In this document: one piece after another, positions 15,230 to 24,286 of the stretch
How the letters are laid out: every line of letters starts with the position of its first letter
Position numbering within the stretch: position 1 is the first letter of the stretch
From: Telmatospirillum sp.
GTDB taxonomy: Bacteria; Pseudomonadota; Alphaproteobacteria; CACIAM-22H2
Length of the DNA stretch: 64,000 nucleotides
Assembly: GCA_020248985.1 (NCBI GenBank)
Contig: JADCGL010000022.1
Coordinates: forward strand, 124,001 to 188,000
Direction: 5' to 3'
Notes under the pieces: generated by a model
Told to the model about the DNA's origin: nothing
Databases searched by the model: none
The model's input: the letters and a program-made list of their open reading frames with translations, nothing else
Position numbers and translations under genes: made by a program

Positions 15230-16360
15230 ATGGCGACACCGGACGAAATCCGCGACGGCGTGCGCGAACTCGATTTCGCGCTGCAAGCAGCCTGGAAGCT
15301 CGGCCAGCACATGATTGCGGGCTGGACGGCGGCGGGCAATGTCGTGTCGATCTGTGCCGCACCCGTTTGGCGCGTGCTGGCCGAAGCGCCCAAGGCGCCG
15401 CGCATCCTGTCGGGCAGCCGCCAGATGGGGCCGCAGACGTTCGGCGAGGTCGCCAAGGCGCTGCAAGCGCGCCCGATCCGCGTCGAGCTGCCCTTCACGG
15501 TCGGCGACAACAAAGGCGACGTCGATCCGCAGGTCATCGACCAGGTCGTGCGCCGCTACGGCGTGTCGCGCACCGAGCATCGCGCCGTGATGCTGTTCGA
15601 CATCGTCGGCTTCTCGAAGGTCGATCCGCTAGCGCAGATGGCGCAGCTCGCGAGCCTCGAATTTTCGATCAACAACGCCGCCAAAAAGATGGCCGAGGTC
15701 GGCCTCGACATCGAGCTCGCCCGCTCGACCGTCGGCGACGGGTTCTATGTGTGGAACCGCGCGCGCGGCTTCGAGGCCGATCTGCGCACCTATGCGGCCC
15801 TCGTGCTGATCCTCGCCGACAATGCGGTGGCGCGCCTGCGCGGCCAAGCCGATTTCGTGCCGACCTTGCGCACGTGTTTTTCGGTGGGTGCGCACTACGC
15901 CTACCACCAGATCGAGGGCACGCGCCCGCGCGGCTTCGAATATCTCGTGGGCGAAGTGACCATCCAGTTGGCGCGCCTGATCGGCAAGGCGCAGGCGAAC
16001 CAAGTCTGCGTGGGCAGTTTTGTGCGCCCGACCGAGCCGCCGGTCGTGCGCCAGCTCGACACGATTCTGTTTCTGGCGCGCGCCGAGAAGCTCGTGGACA
16101 AATTGCAGGGCCTCACCGTGGGCGGCCACGCGATCGCGCGCATCCGCAGCCAAATCACCGGCGGCAAGGTCGGCGACACGGCGCTGCCGCTCGTCGTGCA
16201 CCGCATCGTCGACAAACACGGCTACAACCACGATCTGTTCAACACGCGCCTGCTCGTGCAGCGCGAAGAGGCCGACCCGATCGTGGTCGGCCTGCAGCCG
16301 CAGGACCTTGCCGGCTTCGAGGCCGAAGCGCTGCCCTACAAGATCCCCGAAGTCACGTAG
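15230..16360 (+). CDS. Class III adenylate/guanylate cyclase-domain protein
   Basis: A 376-residue cytoplasmic protein. The stretch AVMLFDIVGFSKVDP (about residues 118-132) is the start of a class III nucleotidyl cyclase homology domain, with the metal-binding Asp in FDI, and STVGDGFYVWNRARG contains the second conserved GDG-F block. About 110 residues precede the domain and are not recognised; the C-terminus after residue 270 is also unassigned. The start ATG at 15230 follows an AGGA site and lies 15 bases after the GntR stop. Whether it makes cAMP or is a degenerate sensor cannot be decided by eye. Its 3' end overlaps the convergent thioesterase gene by 8 bases. Confidence 0.75.
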   Translation: MATPDEIRDGVRELDFALQAAWKLGQHMIAGWTAAGNVVSICAAPVWRVLAEAPKAPRILSGSRQMGPQTFGEVAKALQARPIRVELPFTVGDNKGDVDPQVIDQVVRRYGVSRTEHRAVMLFDIVGFSKVDPLAQMAQLASLEFSINNAAKKMAEVGLDIELARSTVGDGFYVWNRARGFEADLRTYAALVLILADNAVARLRGQADFVPTLRTCFSVGAHYAYHQIEGTRPRGFEYLVGEVTIQLARLIGKAQANQVCVGSFVRPTEPPVVRQLDTILFLARAEKLVDKLQGLTVGGHAIARIRSQITGGKVGDTALPLVVHRIVDKHGYNHDLFNTRLLVQREEADPIVVGLQPQDLAGFEAEALPYKIPEVT

Positions 16361-16808
16361 CGCTGGCGGCCGCCGTCCCCAGCGGCTGCGGGCGGCCGGC
16401 GTCGTCGAGCGCCACATAGGTGAAATTCGCGTCCGTCACCATCACGCGTTCGCCGTGGCCCTGGCGCAGCACCCACACTTCCACGTCGAACGAGATCGAG
16501 GTGCGGCCGATCTTGCTCAAAGCCGTGTAGCAGCACACCGTGTCGCCCACGTCGACCGGCCGGTGGAACACGATGTTCGACACCGCGACGGTCGCCACAC
16601 GCCCGTGCGCGTAGCGCGTCGCGCTCATTTTGCCGGCAAGATCCATCAGCGACATGATCCAGCCGCCGAACACGTCGCCGCGCGGATTGGTGTCGGCCGG
16701 CATCGCCAAAGTGCGCGACGCCAACTCGCCGCGCGGCTGGCGCGTGTCGGCGGGCGGAGCATCGATCTTCGATGCGGAAACGGGCTGTGTGCGGTCGAGA
16801 TAGGTCAT
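16353..16808 (-). CDS. Acyl-CoA thioesterase, hotdog fold (YciA/BACH type)
   Basis: A 151-residue hotdog-fold thioesterase. MPADTNPRGDVFGGWIMSLMDLAGKM (about residues 36-61) has the Asn and Asp/Gly pattern of the YciA/acyl-CoA thioesterase active site, followed by NIVFHRPVDVGDTV. It should hydrolyse short- to medium-chain acyl-CoAs. The ATG at 16808 has a perfect AAGGAGG eleven bases upstream. The first 30 residues are a variable N-terminal extension. Confidence 0.87.
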   Translation of the reverse strand: MTYLDRTQPVSASKIDAPPADTRQPRGELASRTLAMPADTNPRGDVFGGWIMSLMDLAGKMSATRYAHGRVATVAVSNIVFHRPVDVGDTVCCYTALSKIGRTSISFDVEVWVLRQGHGERVMVTDANFTYVALDDAGRPQPLGTAAASAT

Positions 16809-16869
16809 CCAATGTCCCTCCTTCGGAGAATCGGACGCCACCTCCCAGATCAGGAGCCTCTCACAAGTA

Positions 16870-16893
16870 ATGCTGCAGCGCAATAAGCAGCAT
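16870..16893. repeat. Inverted repeat upstream of the thioesterase gene
   Basis: ATGCTGC (16870-16876) and GCAGCAT (16887-16893) form perfect 7-base arms separated by 10 bases, in the A/T-rich 137-base upstream region of the thioesterase gene. A related TGCAATGCAGCA follows near 16930. It may be an operator or part of an mRNA leader structure. TGC-rich dyads are known targets of PhaR-like regulators, but that link is only a suggestion. Confidence 0.4.
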
Positions 16894-16945
16894 GAGTATT
16901 TCATATTCCGCTGAAACAAAACTATTTTGCAATGCAGCAGAAGGC

Positions 16946-18217
16946 TTATTCGCCGGCAAGCCGCGCTTTGGCGCGCGCGTCGAGCAGGGCCGTGTCGAGC
17001 GGCAGGCCTTTGAGCTGGTCGTCGTCGGCAATCGCGTCGCGCAGATCGATGCGGTCGAGGCTTGCCCCGGCAAGTTTGGCGCCGCGCAGATCGACCGCGC
17101 GCAAGGCCGCCTGGTCGAGTTTGGCGGCGAAGCTGCGGTCGGCCCCGATCACGAGCGGCGAAAAATCGCAGTCGCGCAGATCCGCGCGCGTGAGTTTGGC
17201 ACCCGTAAGATTGACGCCGCGTAAGTCCGCCCCGGCAAGTTTGCAGTCGCGCAGATCCGCCCCCATCAGGCGCGCGCCCTGCAATTGGCAAGCGCTGAGA
17301 TCGAGCCCGACGAGGATCGCTTTTTCCGCGCGCAGGCCCACAAGCACCAACCCCGCCAAAGGCGGCAAGCTGCGGCAATCGTAGCCCGAGAGATCGGCGG
17401 CTTTGCCTTGCGCCCCGCCCGATTGCGCCCACAGCGCATGCAAGCGCAGCAGTTCCTCGGGAGCGACACCCTGCTCGGCCAGCGCCTTGCCGGCGAGATT
17501 GTCGTTGACCACGTCGACGAGCGAGGCGCCGTCCATCACGGCGTTGGCGAGCTTCGCCCCCGTCATCACGGCCCCGTCGAGCGAAGCACCCGTGCAGTTC
17601 GCCCCGCGCAGATCGGCGCCGGCGAGATTGGCGCCGACGAACTGTGCCTTCTGCAGATTGGCGCGCGCCAATTTGCAGTCGCGCATGATCGCGTCGGTGA
17701 AATCGGCCTGGCCCGCCGACATGCCTTCCATCGACGCTTCCGAGAGGTTGGCCGCGGCCAGATTGGCGCCCTGCAATTCGGCCGGCCCCACTTTGCCCAG
17801 CCGCAGCGCATGCAGATTGCCGGCTTTGTCTTTCTGCGTGATCGAGCCTTCGCGCAGATCGGCCTGGATCAGATTTGCGCGCGTGAGATTGGCGCCGCGC
17901 AAACACGCCCCGCGCAGATCGGCGCGCACGAGGCTCGCCCCTTCGAGATCGGCCTCGCGAAAATCGCAGGCGAACAGGGCGGCACGGTCGAACACGCAGT
18001 CCGACAGCATGGCGCCGCGGAACGAGGCCCCCGTGCAGTCGGCCTCAGACAGATTGGCGCCCGCCATCGCCATGCCCGACAGATCGGCGAACGCAAGCTG
18101 GGCGCGCACGCCGCCGGGTTTGCCGGTGCGAAACCGCTCGTGCAGCGCGATCGCATTCGCAAGTTCCGAATGCGAATATTTTTTGCGCTGGATCTTCGAG
18201 GACTGGGTCGAAAGCAT
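16946..18217 (-). CDS. Pentapeptide-repeat protein
   Basis: A 423-residue protein made almost entirely of tandem pentapeptide repeats of the A(D/N)LxG type, for example ADLRGACLRGANLTRANL. They occupy roughly residues 45-225 and again 290-410, with a non-repeat linker around 225-290. Such repeats fold as a right-handed quadrilateral beta-helix. The first 40 residues are charged (KIQRKKYSHSELANAIALHERF). Functions in the family range from DNA-mimic gyrase protection to unknown scaffolds; nothing here decides between them. There is no signal peptide, so it is probably cytoplasmic. Confidence 0.88.
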   Translation of the reverse strand: MLSTQSSKIQRKKYSHSELANAIALHERFRTGKPGGVRAQLAFADLSGMAMAGANLSEADCTGASFRGAMLSDCVFDRAALFACDFREADLEGASLVRADLRGACLRGANLTRANLIQADLREGSITQKDKAGNLHALRLGKVGPAELQGANLAAANLSEASMEGMSAGQADFTDAIMRDCKLARANLQKAQFVGANLAGADLRGANCTGASLDGAVMTGAKLANAVMDGASLVDVVNDNLAGKALAEQGVAPEELLRLHALWAQSGGAQGKAADLSGYDCRSLPPLAGLVLVGLRAEKAILVGLDLSACQLQGARLMGADLRDCKLAGADLRGVNLTGAKLTRADLRDCDFSPLVIGADRSFAAKLDQAALRAVDLRGAKLAGASLDRIDLRDAIADDDQLKGLPLDTALLDARAKARLAGE

Positions 18218-18334
18218 CGCGCCGCCTTTTGACGAAAACCAAACTGCCCGATCAGAACTGCTAATTCAAGCCTTTGGCGCCTGCGCGCGATTTGCTAGGC
18301 TTGCGCGCACAATCGAAAAACAAGGGGCAGGCCG

Positions 18335-19090
18335 ATGCAGCGTCGCGTGTTTTTGCTGGGTGCAAGTGCGGCGACCGTCGCGGCTTCGCCGCTTGCCGCC
18401 CAAAGCCTGCTCGACCAAGGGCGCAATCTGTTGAACCAGGGCGGCGTCGCCGTCCCCGGCAGCAGCGCCGGCGGCACGCGCGGGCGCGGCCTGTCGGCCG
18501 GCGAGATTGCGCAAGGCCTCAAAGACGCGCTCGAAAAAGGAAGCACGGCAGCCGTATCGCGGCTCGGCCGACCTGACGGCTTTCTCGGCGATACGGCCGT
18601 GCGCATTCCGCTGCCCGAGCAGCTGGCGCGCGTGCAGTCCGCTTTGCGCAGCATCGGCCAGTCGGGTATCGCCGACGATCTCGAAACGCGCATGAACCGC
18701 GCGGCCGAACAAGCCATGACGGCCGCCAAAGACATTTTCGTGCGCGCGGTCCGCGCCATGACCGTGTCGGACGCAACCGGCATCCTGAACGGCCCGGCCG
18801 ACGCCGCGACCCAGTATTTGCGCCGCACCACGGGCAGCGAACTCGGCGCCAAGCTGCGCCCGCCCATCGAAACGGCGCTCAAAAACGCCGGTGCCGTGGC
18901 CGCCTACGACCGTATGATGGGCAGCTACCGCAATCTGCCGGGCGTACCGAACGTTTCGGCCGACCTCGCCGACTGGACGCGCGACAAGGGCCTCGACGGC
19001 ATTTTCCACTATGTCGCGCGCGAAGAAGCCGACATCCGCGCGAACCCCGCCGCGCGCACGACCGAGCTCTTGCGCAAGGTCTTCGGCTAG
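18335..19090 (+). CDS. Exported DUF4197 protein
   Basis: A 251-residue protein with an N-terminal export signal (MQRRVFLLGASAATVAASPLAAQS, cleavage near residue 23). The rest matches the DUF4197 pattern: LSAGEIAQGLKDALEKGSTAAVSRLGRPDGFLGD near residue 50, then a helical domain ending TRDKGLDGIFHYVAREEADIRANPAARTTELLRKVFG. Its biochemical role is unknown; it is expected in the periplasm or at the envelope. An AAGGGG site precedes the ATG. Confidence 0.82.
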   Translation: MQRRVFLLGASAATVAASPLAAQSLLDQGRNLLNQGGVAVPGSSAGGTRGRGLSAGEIAQGLKDALEKGSTAAVSRLGRPDGFLGDTAVRIPLPEQLARVQSALRSIGQSGIADDLETRMNRAAEQAMTAAKDIFVRAVRAMTVSDATGILNGPADAATQYLRRTTGSELGAKLRPPIETALKNAGAVAAYDRMMGSYRNLPGVPNVSADLADWTRDKGLDGIFHYVAREEADIRANPAARTTELLRKVFG

Positions 19091-19156
19091 GGTGTCGCCA
19101 GCGCGCGTGCGAGGCGCTATGGTCGCAAGACATCGACCTTAGCCGGAGCAACAGAA

Positions 19157-21031
19157 ATGCCGCCTGCCGCACAATCGACCTTCACCACCCGTCCCGAAAT
19201 CGTCGGCACGTTCGGCGTCGTTTCTTCGACCCACTGGATCGCGAGCCAGGTCGGCATGTCGATCCTCGAAAAGGGCGGCAACGCGTTCGACGCGGCCGTG
19301 GCGGCGGGCTTCACGCTGCAGGTCGTCGAGCCGCACATGAACGGCCTCGGCGGCGATGCGGTGCTGATCGCCTGCACCGCCGACGGCACGCCCAAAGTGA
19401 TCTGCGGCCAGGGCACCTCGCCCGCCGGCGCCACGATCGCGCACTACAAAAGCGAAGGGCTCGATCTCGTGCCGGGCACAGGCCTGCTCGCCGCGACCGT
19501 ACCCGGCGCCTTCGATGCCTGGATGTTGATGCTGCGCGACTACGGCACCATCACGCTCGCCGAAGCGCTCGCCCCCGCCATCGGCTACGCCAAAAACGGA
19601 TTCCCCCTCCTGCCCGGCGTGGCTGGGGCCATCTCGTCGGTTGCCGAGATTTTCAAGAACCATTGGACGAGTTCGGCCGCAACTTGGATGCCGGGCGGGG
19701 CCGTGCCGACCGCCGGCACGTTGTTCACGACACCGAAATTGGCGGCGACCCTCGAACGGATCTTGGCCGAGGGCGCTTCGGCCGGCCCCGACCGCGAAGC
19801 GCAGATCGAAAAAGCGCGCGCGGCCTACTACAAAGGCTTTGTCGCCGAAGCGATCGACCGTTTCAGCCGCACGACGGACGTGATGGACGTCTCGGGCCGC
19901 CCGCACAAGGGCGTGCTGAATGGGGCCGACATGGCCGCGTGGCAGGCGACGTTCGAAGCGCCCGCGACCTACGACTATCGCGGCGTGACCGTGTGCAAGG
20001 CCGGCCCCTGGAGCCAGGGGCCCGTGCTGCTGCAAGTGCTGGCGCTGCTGCAGGGCTACGACGTTGCCGCGATGGACACGAATGGGCCTGAGTTCGTGCA
20101 TCTGCTCGTCGAAGCCTCCAAACTTGCCTATGCCGACCGCGAGGCCTGGTATGCCGATCCCAATTGCACCGACGTGCCGCTCGCAGCCTTGCTGTCGGAT
20201 GCCTACAACGCCGAGCGGCGCAAGCTGATCGGCGACAAAGCCTCGTTCGATCTGCGCCCCGGTTCGCCCTTGGGCCGCACGCCGAAATTGCCGCAGTTCA
20301 ACGTCGTCGGCACCAAGCGCGCGATCCCGGGCATGGGCGGCTTCGGCGAACCCGCACGCGTGGAAAGCGACCAGCAGAAGCAAGACGCCTATCGCGACGG
20401 CGGCGCGTCGGCCTTTGCGCGCGAAGGCAAAGCCGCACGCGGGCCCGCCGAGGGCGACACGTGCCATCTCGACGTGGTCGACCGCTGGGGCAATGTCGTG
20501 GCCTGCACGCCGTCGGGCGGCTGGCTGCAATCCTCGCCGACCGTGCCGGAACTCGGCTTTTGCCTGGGCACGCGCGCGCAGATGTTCTGGCTGCAAGAAG
20601 GCCTGCCTTCGAGCCTCAAACCCAACATGCGCCCGCGCACGACGCTCACGCCGTCGATGGCGATGAAGGACGGCAAGCCGTGGCTCGCCTTCGGTTCGCC
20701 CGGCGGCGACAACCAGGACCAATGGATCGCGCAGTTTTTCATCCGCCATGTCGATCACGGCCTCAACATGCAGGCCGCGATGGACCAGCCGATGCTGCAG
20801 ACCGACCATTGGCCGAATTCGTTTTTCCCGCGCGAAGCACGGCCCGGCAAGGTGCAGCTCGAAGCGCGCTTCTCCAAGGAAACGGTCGATGCGCTCAAGG
20901 CAAAGGGCCACGACATCGAAATCGGCGGCGACTGGTCGCTGGGCCGCAACGCCGCCGCCAAGCGCGAAGGCAAATTGCTGAAGGCCGCGGCCACGCCGCG
21001 CCAGCAGCAAGCCTACGCGGTCGGCCGCTAG
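19157..21031 (+). CDS. Gamma-glutamyltransferase family protein
   Basis: A 624-residue N-terminal-nucleophile hydrolase of the gamma-glutamyltransferase/acylase family. The large-subunit part opens with VSSTHWIASQVGMSILEKGGNAFDAAVA. Autocleavage is expected before the Thr of EGDTCHLDVVDRWGNVVACTPSGG (about residue 435), giving the small subunit with its Thr nucleophile. The later FGSPGGDNQDQ matches the glycine-rich oxyanion region. No signal peptide is visible, unlike the classical periplasmic enzyme, so it is probably a cytoplasmic homologue acting on an unidentified gamma-glutamyl or acyl amide. The start at 19157 (MPPAAQS) is chosen by family alignment. Confidence 0.85.
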   Translation: MPPAAQSTFTTRPEIVGTFGVVSSTHWIASQVGMSILEKGGNAFDAAVAAGFTLQVVEPHMNGLGGDAVLIACTADGTPKVICGQGTSPAGATIAHYKSEGLDLVPGTGLLAATVPGAFDAWMLMLRDYGTITLAEALAPAIGYAKNGFPLLPGVAGAISSVAEIFKNHWTSSAATWMPGGAVPTAGTLFTTPKLAATLERILAEGASAGPDREAQIEKARAAYYKGFVAEAIDRFSRTTDVMDVSGRPHKGVLNGADMAAWQATFEAPATYDYRGVTVCKAGPWSQGPVLLQVLALLQGYDVAAMDTNGPEFVHLLVEASKLAYADREAWYADPNCTDVPLAALLSDAYNAERRKLIGDKASFDLRPGSPLGRTPKLPQFNVVGTKRAIPGMGGFGEPARVESDQQKQDAYRDGGASAFAREGKAARGPAEGDTCHLDVVDRWGNVVACTPSGGWLQSSPTVPELGFCLGTRAQMFWLQEGLPSSLKPNMRPRTTLTPSMAMKDGKPWLAFGSPGGDNQDQWIAQFFIRHVDHGLNMQAAMDQPMLQTDHWPNSFFPREARPGKVQLEARFSKETVDALKAKGHDIEIGGDWSLGRNAAAKREGKLLKAAATPRQQQAYAVGR

Positions 21032-21052
21032 GCGCCGGCCCGCAACGCCGCC

Positions 21053-21670
21053 ATGCTCGAAGACGGCGGCAGCCACGCGGTTCTGGCCCTCGCCTCGGCG
21101 GTCGCCTGGGCGAGCGGCCTCAATCTCTACGGCGCCGTGCTGGCGCTGGGCGCCATGCAATGGTTCGGCGTCGTCGATTTGCCGGGCGAACTCGGGCTGG
21201 TCGCCCGGCCCGAAGTGATGCTCGTGGCAGGGCTGCTCTATGCGGTGCAGTTCGTTGCCGACAAGATCCCGGGCGTCGATACGTTGTGGGACACGGTGCA
21301 CACCTTCATCCGCATTCCGGCGGGCGCGTTTCTCGCGGCCGCTGCCGTGGGCCAGACCGATCCGGCGTTGCATCTCGCGGCCCTGCTCGGCGGCGGAGCG
21401 TTGGCGCTCGGCACGCATGCGACCAAAGCAAGCGGGCGACTGTTCGTGAATGCGCACGCGCCCGTGGTCGGCACGACGGGTGCTTCGCTCGCGGAAGACG
21501 CAACCTTGTTCGGCGGCCTCTATCTTGCGGCCGCAAACCCGACGCTGTTTTTGATCGCCCTTGCCGCCCTCATCGCCGCGATGGCCGTCGCCCTTTGGTA
21601 TCTGGCGAAATTCGTCGGCTTCCTGCTGCGCAAGCTCGCCGGGCTGTTTGCGCGGCGTGCGGGCGCTTAA
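21053..21670 (+). CDS. DUF4126 membrane protein
   Basis: A 205-residue integral membrane protein with five or six hydrophobic stretches. The central block VADKIPGVDTLWDTVHTFIRIPAGAFLAA is the hallmark of DUF4126. The function of the family is not established. It follows the gamma-glutamyltransferase-like gene by 21 bases, and its stop overlaps the stop of the convergent TauE/SafE gene. Confidence 0.82.
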   Translation: MLEDGGSHAVLALASAVAWASGLNLYGAVLALGAMQWFGVVDLPGELGLVARPEVMLVAGLLYAVQFVADKIPGVDTLWDTVHTFIRIPAGAFLAAAAVGQTDPALHLAALLGGGALALGTHATKASGRLFVNAHAPVVGTTGASLAEDATLFGGLYLAAANPTLFLIALAALIAAMAVALWYLAKFVGFLLRKLAGLFARRAGA

Positions 21671-22413
21671 GGCTTACCGAACAGCAGATAGAGCCCGTAG
21701 CCGAGATACCAAAGGCTCACCGCATTGACGATGCCGTCGGCCCAACGGCGGAAGGCGACGTCTTTCATGCGCGCGAGCACGAGGCCGCCGAGGCTGGTGC
21801 CCAGCACCGCCATCGCGATCGCGACGGCCAGCACGTGCGGCTCTTCGAACACGACCGTGTCGATCAAAGCACCGAAATAGACGAGCTTGGCGAGATGGCC
21901 GAAACTCTGCACGGCCGACTTGGTCGCCACGATCTCGCGCCGGTCGAATTTTCCGCGCAGGAAAAACGCATCGAGCATGGGGCCGGCGACGCCCGTCATC
22001 AGAATGGCGGTCATGCAGATCGCGCCGTAGAGCACGGCATCGCGCCGGTTTTCGGGCCGCCCCTGCCACGCATCGGGCACGAGGCGCACCGCAAACGGAA
22101 TGAGGCCCAGCAGCACGAACGCGTGCGCGCGCTCGGGCACGTACAGAAAGAGCGACCACAAAAGAACGGCGCCAAGCGCGCCCGCGACATAGAACAAAGC
22201 CGTCGCGATGCGGATATGGCGCCGCCACATGAAAGCGCGCGACAGGTTCGCCGCGATCTGCGTGGCACCGTGCAAAGCCATCGCGGCGGGGACCGGCATG
22301 AAACTCAGCAGCACGCCGATCAGAATGACCCCACCCGCCATGCCGAAGATCCCCGACAGGATCGACGTGGCCACGACAAGGACCGCAAAGCCCGCAAGCA
22401 CAAGCGGCGTCAT
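21667..22413 (-). CDS. TauE/SafE family membrane protein (second copy)
   Basis: A 248-residue membrane protein with about eight helices. ILSGIFGMAGGVILIGVLL near the N-terminus and the mid-protein ILMTGVAGPMLDAFFL are the two family repeats. It is divergent in sequence from the exporter in the sulfonate operon and lies apart from any sulfur gene, so the exported anion is unknown. The convergent neighbour shares four bases at the stops. Confidence 0.8.
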   Translation of the reverse strand: MTPLVLAGFAVLVVATSILSGIFGMAGGVILIGVLLSFMPVPAAMALHGATQIAANLSRAFMWRRHIRIATALFYVAGALGAVLLWSLFLYVPERAHAFVLLGLIPFAVRLVPDAWQGRPENRRDAVLYGAICMTAILMTGVAGPMLDAFFLRGKFDRREIVATKSAVQSFGHLAKLVYFGALIDTVVFEEPHVLAVAIAMAVLGTSLGGLVLARMKDVAFRRWADGIVNAVSLWYLGYGLYLLFGKP

Positions 22414-22456
22414 CGCGAACGTGCGCGACGCTTGAGGAAAGATGTGCGGGGCAGAG

Positions 22457-22696
22457 CTAGGCTGCCGCGCAGCGCGTGTCGAGGAAGCTTTGGCCGCTTC
22501 GCGTGACGCTGACGGCTTCCAAACCGTCGGCCCGCACGCTGCGGGCCACGAAGCCGCGCTCGAAGGCTTCCTCCCACACTTGCAGGCGCGGGCAGCTCGT
22601 GCGCCAAACTTCGATGGATTCGCGGTAGCTGTGCGGCTCGCGCGCGAGCCATTGCAGCATGTCGCTCAACAGCGACTCGATATTTTGGTCTGGCAT
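22457..22696 (-). CDS. Small conserved hypothetical protein
   Basis: A 79-residue soluble protein (starts MPDQNIESLLSDMLQWL) with a good AGAAGGGG ribosome site before the ATG at 22696. The central part carries a WRTSCPRLQVWEEA stretch and the end has VTRSGQSFLDTR, which gives it the look of a single small winged-helix-like or helical domain. I do not recognise a named family. It is divergent from the PaaH-like gene, 69 bases away, and could share its regulatory region. Confidence 0.65.
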   Translation of the reverse strand: MPDQNIESLLSDMLQWLAREPHSYRESIEVWRTSCPRLQVWEEAFERGFVARSVRADGLEAVSVTRSGQSFLDTRCAAA

Positions 22697-22765
22697 GGTC
22701 CCCTTCTGGCCGTTGCGATCAGGAGATAGCTTTGGCATGGTGCGCCTTCTCGAAAGGAAACGCAA

Positions 22766-24286
22766 ATGCCCGCCATCGCACCGGACCGCACGATCGGCAT
22801 TGTGGGGGCCGGCGCCATGGGGGCCGGCATTGCGCAGGTGGCGGCCCTCGCAGGCCATCGCGTGCGGCTGTTCGACCAGCGCGACGGGGCGGTCGACAGC
22901 GCCATTGCCGCGATGGCGAAGACTTTCGACGGGCTCGTGGCCAAGGGCAAGCTTGCGGCCGACAAGGCCGAGGCCACGCTCGGCCGCATCGAGCCCGCCG
23001 AGAATCTCGCCGATTTCGACGTGTGTGCGCTCGCGATCGAGGCCATCGTCGAAGATGTCGGCGCCAAGCGCAATCTCTTCGCCGATCTCGAAGCGATCGT
23101 CGCACCCGACTGCATCTTGGCGAGCAACACCTCGTCTTTGTCGATCTCGGCCCTCGCGCGCGATCTCGAATATCCGGGCCGCGTTGCAGGCTTCCACTTC
23201 TTCAATCCCGCCCCGCTCATGAAACTCGTCGAGATCGTCTCCGGTCTCGGCACCGACGAAGCGACGGCCGCAACCTTGTGCGACACCGCGCGCGCCTGGG
23301 GCAAAACGCCGGTGCGCGCGATTTCCACGCCGGGCTTCGTCGTCAATCGCTGCGCGCGCCCCTTCTACGGCGAAGCGTTGCGCCTGCTCGGCGAGCGCGC
23401 AGTCGATGCGGCCACGCTCGACGCGGTGATGTGCGAGGCGGGCGGCTTCAAAATGGGGCCGTGCGCGCTGATGGATCTGATCGGCCACGACATCAACTTT
23501 GCCGTCACGAACGCGGTCTATGCCGCCACCTTCAACGATCCGCGCTATCTGCCGGCGCACCTGCAGAGCGAGATGGTCGCCGCCGGCCATTTCGGGCGCA
23601 AAAGCGGGCGCGGGTTTTTCGCCTACGGTGCCGGGGCCGAAAAGCCGCCGGTCTCGAGCGAACCTGAAGCGCCGAAGCCCGCCCAAGTCACGCGCGAGGG
23701 CGACGACGAACGGCTCGAGCCGTTGCTGGCACGCGCCAAAGAAGCGGGCCTGTTCGTGCATCGCCGCCTCGCGACCGAGGCAGGCCCGCGCCTGCTCGTG
23801 GACGGCACGGTGCTGCATCTCTCCGACGGACGCAGTGCGACCCGACGCGCGCGCGACACGGGCGAAAACGAGTTGGCTCTGTTCGACCTCGCACTCGACT
23901 ATACGACAGCCACGCGCATCGCGATTTCGGTCGCGGACCAAGCGACGGGCCAAGCGGCTGCGTCGGCCGCCGGTTTCTTCCAGGCGATGGGCATTGCCGT
24001 CTCGCTGATCGACGACGCGCCCGGCCTTGTGGTGCTGCGCACGGTGGCGATGCTCGTCAACGAAGCGCTCGACATGGCGCAGCACGGTGTGGCGAGCCCC
24101 GAGGACATCGATCTTGCGATGACGCTCGGCGTGAACTACCCCAAAGGGCCGTTCGCCTGGGGCAGCGAGATCGGCCTCGACCTCGTCAAGACCGTGCTCG
24201 ACAATCTCAAACGCCATTACGGCGAAGACCGCTACCGCGCCAGCCCGCGCCTCAACCGCCTCGTCGCCAGGGAAACCGCACCATGA
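22766..24286 (+). CDS. paaH: 3-hydroxyacyl-CoA dehydrogenase, 3-hydroxyadipyl-CoA type
   Basis: A 506-residue NAD-dependent dehydrogenase of the PaaH/PaaC type, oxidising (3S)-3-hydroxyadipyl-CoA to 3-oxoadipyl-CoA. The Rossmann motif GIVGAGAMGAGIAQVAA starts at residue 10. NTSSLSIS and the catalytic-His region GFHFFNPAPLMKLVEIV are present, as is the hinge FVVNRCARPFYGEA. The extended C-terminal half is typical of PaaH (475-510 residues). A thiolase overlaps its 3' end as ATGA, so the two form the last steps of phenylacetate or a related dicarboxylate pathway. No ring-hydroxylating paa genes are in the window. Confidence 0.82.
   Translation: MPAIAPDRTIGIVGAGAMGAGIAQVAALAGHRVRLFDQRDGAVDSAIAAMAKTFDGLVAKGKLAADKAEATLGRIEPAENLADFDVCALAIEAIVEDVGAKRNLFADLEAIVAPDCILASNTSSLSISALARDLEYPGRVAGFHFFNPAPLMKLVEIVSGLGTDEATAATLCDTARAWGKTPVRAISTPGFVVNRCARPFYGEALRLLGERAVDAATLDAVMCEAGGFKMGPCALMDLIGHDINFAVTNAVYAATFNDPRYLPAHLQSEMVAAGHFGRKSGRGFFAYGAGAEKPPVSSEPEAPKPAQVTREGDDERLEPLLARAKEAGLFVHRRLATEAGPRLLVDGTVLHLSDGRSATRRARDTGENELALFDLALDYTTATRIAISVADQATGQAAASAAGFFQAMGIAVSLIDDAPGLVVLRTVAMLVNEALDMAQHGVASPEDIDLAMTLGVNYPKGPFAWGSEIGLDLVKTVLDNLKRHYGEDRYRASPRLNRLVARETAP

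Noticed and set aside
19139-21457. A 772-codon minus-strand frame opposite the gamma-glutamyltransferase-like gene
   Set aside because: Low-complexity composition and antisense to two genes with clear family motifs.
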